A DNA stretch of 64,000 nucleotides from Farysia itapuensis (lineage: Eukaryota > Basidiomycota > Ustilaginomycetes > Ustilaginales > Ustilaginaceae), in the NCBI GenBank assembly GCA_023212645.1, contig JALBYC010000008.1, forward strand, positions 186,001-250,000. Direction: 5' to 3'. The notes below the pieces were generated by a model. The model had not been told where the DNA came from. It ran no database searches and saw nothing but the letters and a program-made list of their open reading frames with translations. The position numbers and the translations under genes were made by a program. Shown piece after piece: positions 7,262 to 16,992 of this stretch. How positions within the stretch are numbered: position 1 is the first letter of the stretch; the number at the start of each line of letters is the position of its first letter.

Positions 7262-9493
7262 CTATTTTTGTTTTTCAGCTCTTTTTCTGGGCTTGGGATG
7301 AGAGCCAGAGTTAGGGTTGGGGTCGTTCGGGGGGTTGGGGTTGGGACCTATTTCAAGCTGTCCTCCTTGGGCTTCCCCACCCTCTTGATCCACCTTGTCT
7401 CGAGCCTGCACAAAGAACATGAGATCCGAGACTTGCTCCGTAAGGTCGGCAATCTGAGCATCAAGCGATTGCCTGGTCGCTTGGAACGTTTCCAGCCGCG
7501 TCATAAGACCTTTGCTGATGGAGCGCTCGGCAGAGATCTCGGCCTCGAAGCGACGTGCAATCTCGAGTGCCTTGTCTGCCCGCTTGTCTGCCTTCTCTTT
7601 GTCTCGCCTGAGCGTGTCATTATCGCGTTTCAGCTCAGCAGTCTGTGCTGTCAGAGAGTCGACCACGGAAGCTTTGCTAGTTAACGCAGTCACTTTGTCC
7701 ATCACAGCACTGAGCTGAGCCTGGACATGGTCCAGTTTCTCTTCGTAAAAGTGGCGCTGCGACTCGAGCTGACTGGTCAGCAGATAGGAGTATTCGAGCC
7801 CGATTGCTTCAATCTTCTCGTTGGCTGCGATACTAGAGCCGCTGGCGGGCTGCTCACCACGCGATCCTGTCAAGCTGGATCTGGCACCGCTAGCGGAATC
7901 AAGATCTTGCTGTGCTGAGGCACTGCCGCGCAATTGTGCGATGGATGAGCTGTCCGAATGCGGCAACCGTCGAGATCGTTCCGGGGTTGCTGCAGCTGAG
8001 GAAGCAGAGGGCAGTTCGACAAGCTTGCCGTCGGCCTTGTTTTGGATCAAGCGATGCACATAGCCGTCTCCAGCATAATCCCACACGCGTTGCGTTTCGA
8101 GCTCCAGACTGTACAGATGACCAGTTTCGTCAAAGTGTTGGTGAGCATGGCCTTGCTTGTATCTTCCACAACCTACAGAAGCGCAAATGAGGCAGACCCA
8201 TAGATCCTGCTGTGTCTCACACAATGCGCATGAGCTCAGCTCGTGCTCTTCCGACTCGCTGTCGTCAGAGTCTGCTCCTAGCTTGGAGCCCTTGCGGAGG
8301 CGGCGGGAGGGTGAAGACGGCGCTGTGCGATGTGTGGATTGGGAATAACGACAGACCGGGCAGCGAGATTCGCCCCATTTTGACAAGCAAGAGCAGTGAA
8401 ATGTGTGTTGGCACGAGATGGTCATGAGTCCAGTAACCGAGCTGTCCATACGCTCGAGACATACGGGACACGTTGGCAATTCGTGCCCAAAGGCGGAGGG
8501 CGCGACTGAAGCACGGAGCGGCCAAGGGTCAGAGTTTGACAACGTGGGGTATGTCAACGGCAGCGTACTCTGCTTGGACACGCTGACAGACGTGACATAG
8601 ACCACCTGGCATATCTCTTCCGGATCCATTGCATTGAAAGGCTGGCCGTTGAACATCTTGTGAAAATCTTGAGCATCTTGTGAATCACGAAACTTGATGA
8701 GCACCATGCATCGATTTGGAAGCATGTCGCGAATCATGCGCAACTGTGTCACTGCCTCGACTGCCGGTTCAACGAAGGAGAGAAAGTCGGACGCTGTCAT
8801 GTGAGATGGCACTGCAAGGACTGCGACAATCGAGCCAACATCGGCATCTGGAACCTGATTTTCGGTTTCAGACGGCGCTTCCTTTGCGGACATAGCTTCT
8901 TGTTTGTCGCGAAAGAGATGTACAATGCCGAAAGCAACCTCGGTGGCACCAATGTTCATCCCTTCAAAGTTTTCGCCAACAGACGCGAGTTGTCTATGAT
9001 CTGCAGGGTCACCTTCAAAAGAGTCAGTTTTCTCAAACTTTGCAATTGGCATTGCGACCTGTGGCTGCTGAGAGTGAAACACGCGCTTCTTCTTTCTCTT
9101 GGTCGACGTTGCTGGTAGAGACTGGGAGGTAGATGTGGAAGCCGTTGCCTGAGACTGTTGCGCCGACGTCGATGGCAAGTTTGAAGTCATTCTGTCTGCC
9201 CAATCGATCCGAACTGGACCGAATCTGATATCCAAAGGGGCTCTTGTTTGCTTTTGAGCGTGCTGGGCCTTGTGATATCGACGTTGTGCCTGCTGCAAGT
9301 CCTTGTGCTGCCCTCGGATGGCAGTGTCTGGCAGGATGTCAAAGATGTCGTTCAGCACCGGCACTTGAGCGTTTTCGCTCTGAAGCCCACCACTCTTCGC
9401 GGAAAAATTCGGACTAAGTAGCGATAAGTGGAACGAGTAGCTCTCTTCGTCAGACGGCAGCAATGACAGACTACTAGCCGACGACAAGAGCAT
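7262..9493 (-). CDS. ETP1: BRAP2/Etp1-type RING and UBP zinc-finger protein
   Basis: 743 residues in one exon. Order of parts: an N-terminal Ser-rich region; a BRAP2 RRM-like domain around residues 215-310; a RING-H2 finger at about 340-380 (CPVCLERM... CQHTFHCSCL... CPVCR); a UBP-type zinc finger at about 424-490 (CALC... CLICASVGCGRYKQGHAHQHF) that binds free ubiquitin C-termini; a long coiled coil at about 560-705; and a PNPN/PK-rich tail. This architecture is specific to human BRAP/IMP and yeast Etp1, ubiquitin ligases linked to Ras/MAPK signalling and ethanol tolerance respectively. The start ATG at 9493 faces the divergent Cdc14-like gene. The tail-coding DNA contains a cluster of G runs. 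Confidence 0.9.
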   Translation of the reverse strand: MLLSSASSLSLLPSDEESYSFHLSLLSPNFSAKSGGLQSENAQVPVLNDIFDILPDTAIRGQHKDLQQAQRRYHKAQHAQKQTRAPLDIRFGPVRIDWADRMTSNLPSTSAQQSQATASTSTSQSLPATSTKRKKKRVFHSQQPQVAMPIAKFEKTDSFEGDPADHRQLASVGENFEGMNIGATEVAFGIVHLFRDKQEAMSAKEAPSETENQVPDADVGSIVAVLAVPSHMTASDFLSFVEPAVEAVTQLRMIRDMLPNRCMVLIKFRDSQDAQDFHKMFNGQPFNAMDPEEICQVVYVTSVSVSKQSTLPLTYPTLSNSDPWPLRASVAPSAFGHELPTCPVCLERMDSSVTGLMTISCQHTFHCSCLSKWGESRCPVCRYSQSTHRTAPSSPSRRLRKGSKLGADSDDSESEEHELSSCALCETQQDLWVCLICASVGCGRYKQGHAHQHFDETGHLYSLELETQRVWDYAGDGYVHRLIQNKADGKLVELPSASSAAATPERSRRLPHSDSSSIAQLRGSASAQQDLDSASGARSSLTGSRGEQPASGSSIAANEKIEAIGLEYSYLLTSQLESQRHFYEEKLDHVQAQLSAVMDKVTALTSKASVVDSLTAQTAELKRDNDTLRRDKEKADKRADKALEIARRFEAEISAERSISKGLMTRLETFQATRQSLDAQIADLTEQVSDLMFFVQARDKVDQEGGEAQGGQLEIGPNPNPPNDPNPNSGSHPKPRKRAEKQK
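7314..7345 (+). repeat. G-run cluster with quadruplex-forming potential
   Basis: Five runs of 3, 4, 6, 4 and 3 G within 32 bases (7314-7316, 7319-7322, 7329-7334, 7337-7340, 7343-7345) fit the four-tract G-quadruplex pattern on the + strand. They encode the PNPN-type tail of the ETP1-like protein on the other strand and lie about 190 bp upstream of the pyruvate decarboxylase start. Confidence 0.55.
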
Positions 9494-9765
9494 GGTATGC
9501 GTCGAGTAGCACTCGTGAGGTGGTGAGGATCAATCTGACACCTTATGTGCGGCCGCTAAAAAAAAAGGTGGAGGTCACGTGTTGACGCGACTTGAATCAC
9601 AATGGGGGGGGGATGTTGATCTGTCCAATTGGGCAAAATTGGCATTTGAATGCAGCGTAGATCTTATAACACTCCAGACCGAACGCCCATTCCAGCTCCG
9701 TATGCAGGTCTTATGGGTCATGACCTGTTCAAGCGCTTAGCTTCTCCTCGTCTCTTTCCACAACC
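9494..9765. promoter_or_regulatory. Divergent promoter with a CACGTG box
   Basis: The 272-bp gap between ETP1-like and Cdc14-like start codons holds a GTCACGTG E-box core (CACGTG at 9576-9581), an A run and a run of nine G. The E-box is a typical bHLH site (Cbf1/Pho4 class in yeast). Use by either gene is not shown. Confidence 0.4.
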
Positions 9766-11868
9766 ATGCCGCCAGAACCGCCGTTCGAAACGGCCAAACG
9801 CGACTCGGGCTCGCAGAGTACTGTCGCACAGATGCAGCTCACACTCGAAGCATGGGCCGATGTCCTCAACTCTCCTCTTTCGACACCAACAGAGCGAATT
9901 GCGGCTCTCAACACCATTGAGCGAGCGCTTGTACAGTACACACGGCCCAGTGCCCTCAATCTTGTTGGGCTTGACACAGCATCAACATTCTGGAACTTGC
10001 AGGGCGTATCGGGCTACAGTCTGGCAGAGACTCTGCTAGCGCTGCTGTACAGACTGCATCTTCAGCTGACAGCACACTCAGAAGCATCAGAAGCAGCCCA
10101 AAGCGAACAGTTGGAGCCAATCCAGCAGGCGCTCACGCAGGTCTGTATGAGTCTTACCGTTCTGCAGGGCGTCACGCTGTCGAGCTCGGCTACTAAGCGT
10201 ATCATGCAGCGCAAGTCGTCGCTCGAGCTTCTTCTCCAGATCGTGCTGGCAGACTACTGTACGCGTCTCTTGCCTTGCATGCTCTCACCACTCTCTACTC
10301 CAATGACACCCACTACGGAAACAAGCAGCACCAACCTCAGTTTGCCGTCCGGGTTCGCACTTGATCTTCTGATGTGCGTCCTGGTGGACAGCACTATTTC
10401 GCAAGAGCGCTTTGCAGATATGGGCGGGCTGCAGCAAATCATCCAGCTCAGTCACAAATGCGCTGATGCGGTGGCGTCTACTGCACCAGCCGCTATCGCC
10501 AGCACCCTGATTTCCGCCTTGAAGCAGACCGATCTGCTGTGTCTCGAGTTCCGGTACTTTTGGACGCAGATGCTCAAAAGCGCTACTACGTCGCCTAGTA
10601 GTAGCAGCGCATGCTTGGCTTCGAATGGTGAGCAGCTTGGTACGCCAAAAGCGTCAGCACGCAACAGCGTGAGTCCGCCACCTAGCGACGAAGATTCGGG
10701 GGCGCACACGCCCAAAGCCAATCGAAGAAGAGTCACCGCCCCACTCGCCTCTTCCTCTGATCCCGCCCCAATACAGTCGACGGATGCTCCAGTACAGCCG
10801 TCACCTCGTCGTCTGCGACACAGCGCTTCGACAGTGGAGCTTCGCAGACGAGCTACTGCATCCTCGCTCGAAACAGCGCCACCACTGCCGCTCAGGGGCG
10901 TTGCGCAGTCCAATAGTGATGCAGAGAGTGCACCCTCTTCTTCGTCGGCATTACAAAGTGCGAGAAGGACTCTGCAACAGCGTCAATCAATAGCGTCGTT
11001 CCGCTCGCTGGATATTGCGACTCATCCATCTGCTTCATCTGCAGGACCTACGGGAGCTCATGTCTTGCCACGCAATCCCCCTGGCATGTCTTCTCGCGAT
11101 CGACCTCGCATTCCCTCCCCCTTGAAGCCACGCGCGTCGCTACAGCCGCGTGCAATTTCCCCGGCCCTGTCGCTACTCAATTCAGCTGCTTCGCGCAAGT
11201 CGCTCGACACCGCATCAACTTCGTCGTCGGCGCAGGCTGTCCGCAGACCACGCGCGTCGCTGGCGAGTCCGAGCTTGTCCTCCATCTCTGCCGCGTCTTC
11301 CCCCACGTCGGCTTCCTTTACGAGCGCGTTCTCCAGTCTTTCAAAATCGAGGCATGTCGATGATGATGCCTCAGAGGATGCAGAAAATAGAGATCCCTCC
11401 CAGAGATCCTCGCCGACTGAGAGCACAATGCGTGGAAAAACATCATCGCTAGCTGTCATGTCAGAATTGCCACGTCAGACACTTTCGCCCTCGTACAGCG
11501 TGCAGAATATTGCACCTCCTCCTTCCCTTCAGGTGGATGCCGTATCGCCTCTCAAGACGTCGCGCAGCAGCGGAATGCTTCGCTCTAGCACAACTGCATC
11601 CTTCACACCCGTCAAAAAGGTGCGGCCTCCAGGTTCAACTTCGCTCGGTCTCGGGCTCAACATGGGTTTAATTGCGTCCAACTCGGGTGCTGTCAAAGGT
11701 GCCAAAATTCCGCCCAGCCCGGCAGTACGACGAGCACAGCTTGCGAGGGCCAAGAGTCTATCGCCTACCAAGTTTTCTCTAGCCTGCGGAAGGGAGGATG
11801 ACGATGATGCACAGGTGCCGAACGTGCCTAGTATCCCTAGCTTCCACCTTGCTGCTGCTGAATTATAA
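9766..11868 (+). CDS. Cdc14-like septation-initiation (SIN) component, long form
   Basis: 700 residues. The N-terminal ~275 residues are helical and resemble the fungal SIN protein Cdc14 (partner of the Sid1 kinase in fission yeast, unrelated to the Cdc14 phosphatase). Supporting segments are LQGVTLSSSATKRIMQR, LDLLMCVLVDSTISQERFADMGGL and the LECLEFRYFW-like stretch near residue 262 (CLEFRYFWTQML). The remaining 420 residues are a Ser/Pro/Ala-rich disordered region with many SP sites, unlike the short fission-yeast protein. A basic motif near the end (VKKVRPPGSTSLGLGLNMG) may be conserved. If correct, the protein acts at spindle poles in control of septation. The match is by pattern only; the alternative is an armadillo-like protein of unknown role. 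Confidence 0.55.
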   Translation: MPPEPPFETAKRDSGSQSTVAQMQLTLEAWADVLNSPLSTPTERIAALNTIERALVQYTRPSALNLVGLDTASTFWNLQGVSGYSLAETLLALLYRLHLQLTAHSEASEAAQSEQLEPIQQALTQVCMSLTVLQGVTLSSSATKRIMQRKSSLELLLQIVLADYCTRLLPCMLSPLSTPMTPTTETSSTNLSLPSGFALDLLMCVLVDSTISQERFADMGGLQQIIQLSHKCADAVASTAPAAIASTLISALKQTDLLCLEFRYFWTQMLKSATTSPSSSSACLASNGEQLGTPKASARNSVSPPPSDEDSGAHTPKANRRRVTAPLASSSDPAPIQSTDAPVQPSPRRLRHSASTVELRRRATASSLETAPPLPLRGVAQSNSDAESAPSSSSALQSARRTLQQRQSIASFRSLDIATHPSASSAGPTGAHVLPRNPPGMSSRDRPRIPSPLKPRASLQPRAISPALSLLNSAASRKSLDTASTSSSAQAVRRPRASLASPSLSSISAASSPTSASFTSAFSSLSKSRHVDDDASEDAENRDPSQRSSPTESTMRGKTSSLAVMSELPRQTLSPSYSVQNIAPPPSLQVDAVSPLKTSRSSGMLRSSTTASFTPVKKVRPPGSTSLGLGLNMGLIASNSGAVKGAKIPPSPAVRRAQLARAKSLSPTKFSLACGREDDDDAQVPNVPSIPSFHLAAAEL

Positions 11869-12726
11869 CAAGCTGTTGCACTCGACAGTCTCGAGAACGC
11901 ACAGACATGTTTAGAGCTTAAGCAATAGCAAGAGTATAGCATTGAACAACCTTCTGTCTGAATGTGTGTCGCTCGTACGCTACTAGTGTCCTACTATCGT
12001 GCTTCGTTGCACGATCAAGGATGCCCGGATGCAGGATATGCGCAGGTTTCGCAGGTTGCAGGTTAAGTGCGCAGGTGCGCAGGTTGCAGGTTACAGGTGT
12101 ACAAATTACAGGTTCGAGGTTAAAGGTTAATTAAAGGGTTAAAGGTTGGAGGTTCGTGGTAAAAACCATCGATCTGACATGATTAATTTCCGTGATCGAC
12201 TCATGCGACTCACCTTTGCGCGACACCAAAAAAGAAGATTTTCAATCGACACACACTTCTTTGTCCTCACCACCATAGCGCTGTCATGTAAGTCTGAACC
12301 GCTTCCCCGCCGCTTCTCTCTCTCTTCGGGCGCGCGCTCGAGGTATCTGCGCCGCCGCTACTTCGACACGCGAGGGAAGACGTCGATATGATGATCAAAC
12401 ATATTTGACTAAGGAATCTCGTTAGTCCTAATCACCTTGAGGACAATCAAATTTACATTCAAGTTTCAGCCTTGTCTGATCTACGTCCTTCCCTCGCCGG
12501 CCCGAAGCACCAGACGCAAAGCCCAGAGAAGAGAGAGGCACACCTTCAAGCGGGACGCAAGCTCCAGATCAGGCAGTCGAGCTTAATACTGACAGCCTCT
12601 TCTCTTTGTTTCAGCACAGTCATTGTCAGGCGGCGCTGTATCGCACACAATGTTTGGGTAGTAATACAAGACGGTGACTTCATACGCGAGACTTGCTCGA
12701 ATCACTAAGGAGTGAGGTGATGGTAT
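11869..12726. other. Convergent intergenic region without a gene
   Basis: 858 bp between two stop codons, unusually long for a tail-to-tail gap here. It holds the AGGTT repeat block (listed separately). Two short frames on the + strand (12146-12391, 12472-12708) have no recognisable features. The rest is more AT-rich than its surroundings. Confidence 0.6.
12044..12154 (+). repeat. Degenerate AGGTT short tandem repeat block
   Basis: About ten copies of AGGTT, plus AGGTG variants, occur in about 110 bp, spaced 3-19 bases apart and mostly within units such as GCAGGTT, TTACAGGT and TTAAAGGTT. This is an imperfect minisatellite-like block in a gene-free gap. It is not the perfect TTAGGG array expected of a telomere. 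Confidence 0.7.
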
Positions 12727-15722
12727 CTAATATGGCCGTTGCGAGTGGTGCACCGTTGGGACTTGGGCGAAAGCATGTGGTGAAACCTGCTGCTGGTGCG
12801 GGTGGAAAGAGGCATAGTATTGCCGTTGTTGTTGAACATCGCCATTCTCGTGCCGCATTTCGTGCGGAGCATAGTACAGAGGTTGCGTCGGGTCGTGGTA
12901 GAAATGTCGTTGGTGCTCGTAGCCGTACATCTGCTGTTCGTACAGCATTTGCTGTTGCTCGGCGTAGCGCCAATCGTGCTCGTCTTGTTGCTGTTGTCGC
13001 CGCGCGCTGTCGTCTCCTTTGAGTATGGGTGTGGTGAATGACGGAGCTGAATAGAAATGAGGGTCAGCGTGACCAGAGATTTCTTGCGGCGGTTCAGCTT
13101 TAGTTTCGATCGGCAGCTCGTCGTGCTGTACCTGGCCCTGCTTCCACAGTCGAGCCCCTGGCGGAGGCGGCTTCTTTCGCTTTTGCCTGCCCGGCAAGTG
13201 ATGGTGAGGGGCTGGTTCAGCGATTGATGGCTCTGCAGCGTGTGACGCATCACCATTGACGATTGGCTCATCCTGTTCGCCGCGAACGTCCATCGGATCA
13301 CTTTCGTCGTCCGACTCGGCATTGACACTTGTGGAAGCGGTCTCTTCATTGTCTGCACCCTTGTTGCCGAAAGAAAGCGGCGAAGCTGAAAGAGAGGTAA
13401 ACGATGGCAGCGAAGAAATACCAGAGGATAGGGAGAAGTCCGATTCGTATTCGGAAACGGAGCTGTCGTCGTCAGAAAGAACTTGCTCAAGGCCGATTGT
13501 TCCGTCCGCAGGTCCGATCATGTCTATGTCTACCTGTTCCGGCTCGTCCTGCTGCATGTTGCGCGCTAGTCGTAGCTTGTCCAAATCTCCACGAACAAGG
13601 GGATCGTCAAGACCAGTGTGACTTGCGCCATATACGAAGGAGCCGTATTTGGCGTACAGCTCCTTCTCGTTCTCCTCGACACTATCTAGATGCTTGGGAA
13701 GCCAGATTTGCTCGGTGAGTTTGCCGAGGGCGCGAGTCTTGCGTCGATGCACGCAGAGTAGGTCCAGCTCCATTTGCGCGCTCCATTTTTGGTGATGCGC
13801 TTGCAACGCTTGCTTGCGGTACAGCTCGCCAGCTCGATCATTGATGAAGTTGGACCATGCCAGCTTTCGATCGCACGTCCAGATGCGCTCGATTTCGGAG
13901 CGTCTGTATTGAAGCTCGAGCCGAAGGCGTGACAGCTGACTGGCTCTCCACTCATCCACCACTTCGTCAAAGGAAGACAGGTGTGGCAAGCTGGCGTACA
14001 GCTCACCGCAGGCTGACTGCTCTTGGCTATATTCAACTTCCTCCGCGTCGAACAGCTGCTGCACGTCGAGCGTATGCAAAGGATTGAGCGAGAGCGATTC
14101 CTCGGGATGTGCTTCTTCGTTCTCGAAAGGGGTACCTGCTCGAGACGGAAGGTCGATGTCGATGGCTGCAAGCTGTACGATTTGGACTAAACGGTCGAGT
14201 TCGGTTGTGTCAAGTTTTGGCTTCATTGCCAAGAGCTCTGCCAAAATTTGGCTGGCGTTGTCATCTTCATATGTCCAGGTCATTTGCGGCTCTGGCGTAG
14301 GTGTATGATACCGCGGTCGTTTTGGCGCTGGGCCGTCCATTAGTGCTGAAATCGACATGATATTGGAGCGACTCGGACGTGGGCTTGGCGGCGAAGCCGG
14401 ATAGTAGGCAGCATCCGAGTCCATCCTCCGGGCCCTGAAGTCATTGTGATAAGAAGGGTATGCAGGGACGCGGGCCTTCATGCTATCCACAAGCGAGATT
14501 TCTGGAGAAGAATCAGGCGAGAAGCCACGCCGACGATAGCCAGAGTCAATGTGTTGAGAATAGCCGGGCTCTGTCTGGGTGTAATCGATAAACATGCCGC
14601 GCCCCTCGGAAGATAGATGCGACTGGGTACCATTGGCGGTAGAGAGAGCGACGTCAGCGGGAGGCGGTGTGTCAAGATCTGCTTCGATCTGGTCAAGTGT
14701 CCTGAACGAGACCATATCGAGCTCAGCTTGGAGCTGGTAGGACATTATGCAGAGTTGACGAAACAATCTGTTGACGACAAGGAGGTCAGTATGAGCGCTA
14801 CGAGATCAACCGGTCAATGTTTGACATACTCTTTCTTCGCCTCGAGCTCCGAGTTGTCCAAGTCAGGCTCCTTGTCCTTTGTTTTACTCTTGGCGGGTGG
14901 GCGTTTAGCTTTTGTAGAGGCAGCAGCGGGACGTGTTGCGCGAACTCCAGATCTCGTGCGTCGGTCATGCTCACGAGCACCCATCACAAGATTCTCGAGG
15001 AAAGGAGAGAAGCCGAATTGGGAGAGGTTGGGAGTGTGAGATGCACTGTCGACTGGCACGGTGGCAGACGCTTTTGCAACTCTGGCCGAGCGACGTCGGT
15101 CATTGGCATCCATACCGAGCAGAGACGGGTTGCTGGAAGGTATCGGCAAACGTTCCTTCTTGCGTCTCTTTGCACGGCCCGATGGTGTACGACTGGGTGA
15201 CGTAGCACGTGAGGAGCCTGCGGTTACAGTCAAAGAAGCATCTCGAAGCTGCGGAGAGATGGGCCTGGAAGTGGGAGTGTCCGCAAAGCTGCGGTACAGT
15301 ACAGAGGTGGCAATCGGACTCCGGAATGCTGCCGTTTTGCGAGCTCTGGCGACCGCTGATAATTCGCGTCTTTGCTCCTGTTCCTTGATTGATTCGAGAG
15401 CGGCCGTTGCACGCTGAAGACCTTGCAAGGTAGCTGCCTCTGTTGATCCAAGCTCTTGCGAGTCGGATCTGCTGAGTTGCAAAGAGCCTGAAGTGACATT
15501 GTAGTCACCTTCTGGATCGACCTCTGACGTGCTCGAGGTGGCGCCGTTCATGGCTGGTTGGCTCAATGGAGGCACGTTTGACCGAGTATCATCGGGCCCG
15601 TTGACGATAAGCAAAGGGCTTGTTGAGCCCAACCTCGACTGTGCGCCCGCAGGTAAGCTTAGAGCCAAGCTTGGCCGAGCGAGACCATGGTGCGGGGTGC
15701 TCGGAAGAGAGTCGGGATTCAT
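12727..15722 (-). CDS. Two-exon unknown protein, probably nuclear
   Basis: Two open frames join through a clear 62-nt intron at 14768-14829: donor GTATGT, branch TACTGAC, acceptor CAG. Exon 1 (14830-15722) ends two bases into a codon and exon 2 (12727-14767) completes it, so the frame is kept and a single protein of about 977 residues results. Exon 1 encodes a Ser-rich region and basic clusters resembling nuclear localisation signals (RAKRRKKERLPIP; KAKRPPAKSKTK). Exon 2 has a charged helical core around residues 520-680, rich in Arg/Glu/Trp (RLRLELQYRRSEIERIWTCDRKLAW), then acidic and Ser-rich stretches and a His/Gln/Tyr-rich tail. I do not recognise the family. It may be a chromatin or transcription cofactor, judged only from basic clusters and composition. 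An alternative start at 14745 would drop exon 1, but the intron makes the joined model better. Confidence 0.65.
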
Positions 15723-16992
15723 TGATGCATGAGGAAGGTTGGTGGGGTATAGGCGCGATGGTGGACAGATCGGGGATCCGATCGGGGATGGTGAGCTTGT
15801 CGGGATTCACAGCCAAAAGAATATTCCGGAGGGTTCAGCGTGTTGCCGATCGCAAAATTTGGCGCGTCGCCCGAGGGATTGTTGCGACTTGCGAGACGCA
15901 CGAGGCGCAGTCAATTCTGCTGCCGAAAGTGCAGGGCAGGAATTGTTCCACTATGATTCCAATTCGACTTTTGAATATTCTCCCTTTGGCCCGGTCGTCG
16001 GTCGGAGAATGAAGCCAGCCCCACGCGATAGAGAGCGAGACTGATTCGTCAGTCGCGGATCACAGCGGTGGTGATGTGCAGAAGGGAGCGGGGGTAGAGA
16101 GAGTACCGAATGATGTGACTGACAAGGTAATACAATGAGGGGGTTTGATAGGAAAAGGCGGACAGGATCGAGCGGGCGCAATAAAGTTGTGATGAGGCAA
16201 GTAATCGCAGCGAGGCTTTTTTTTGTGTGACGAGTGTGGTCCGTAGGCGAGTGAGCCACTTGCACCACACTTCGGATCCCGCGCCTCGGCAGATAAATCA
16301 AATCCAAGCAGGTACCGCGACACTGCGGTTCTCTCGAATCAGATCAGGAGATGAATGAGGTACGAATAAGGAGACGAGGTGCAGCGGGGAGAGCAAGACA
16401 GAAGATCGTGGGGGAGCGGAAGGGAGGGGAAAGATCTACGCTATAGCGTGGATGGGAGGGAACCAGGGACAACGCCGCGGCCTAGACCCGTGTATGATGC
16501 AACGACCGCTTGTGGGTCACAAGGGGGAGATCGAGATAGGGCTGTTGTGTACCGGACTCGTGTGTGTGTGTGTGTGTGTGTGAGGTAGAGGTGTGACAGC
16601 AAGTAGCGCCAACACACGGAGCGAGGCATAAGCGGGATGGAGCTAAACGCTCATCATGGGCCCGACAGGCTTGCATCAATAATGAAACACAGCGAAAGAA
16701 AAGCGAAAAAAAGAGGGTCATGGATCGGGCACTGCGGGCAGTCAGATCTGAGCTATTCGTGCGGGTCGCCCTGCTTCGGAGCTTCAGGGTCCAACGCTCA
16801 TCGGGCAGCTCTCCGACACGCGGCAATTAATCTTTGGAAGTGTGACTTGTGTGTGGGGACCTGAAATGCAGACCGGCGAAATCCGTTGATCCAGAATACT
16901 CCCAAAATGACGTTTAGGCAGATCTTGTTTCCGACAATGCAGTCAGTGTCAGTGCGCACACTCACACTCTTGGCAAACCATCTTCACACACC
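15723..16992. other. Divergent intergenic region with a TG microsatellite
   Basis: 1.27 kb between two divergent starts. It holds a (TG)11 run and AG-rich stretches (16370-16440). Several small frames exist but none shows protein-like features. An upstream ATG at 16906, in another frame that overlaps the dehydrogenase start, may be transcribed as leader. Confidence 0.55.
16561..16582. repeat. (TG)11 microsatellite
   Basis: Eleven uninterrupted TG units in the divergent promoter region left of the short-chain dehydrogenase gene. Likely length-variable between strains. Confidence 0.9.

Noticed and set aside
7308..7345. TTAGGG-like sequence as an internal telomere repeat
   Set aside because: Only one TTAGGG unit; the G runs encode Pro/Asn codons of the ETP1 tail on the other strand.
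12146..12708. Two short + strand frames in the convergent gap
   Set aside because: Basic, motif-free and adjacent to a repeat block; no splice model linking them was convincing.
14743..14745. ATG at 14745 as the start of a separate gene
   Set aside because: A good intron joins this frame in phase with the upstream exon, so it is an internal Met.
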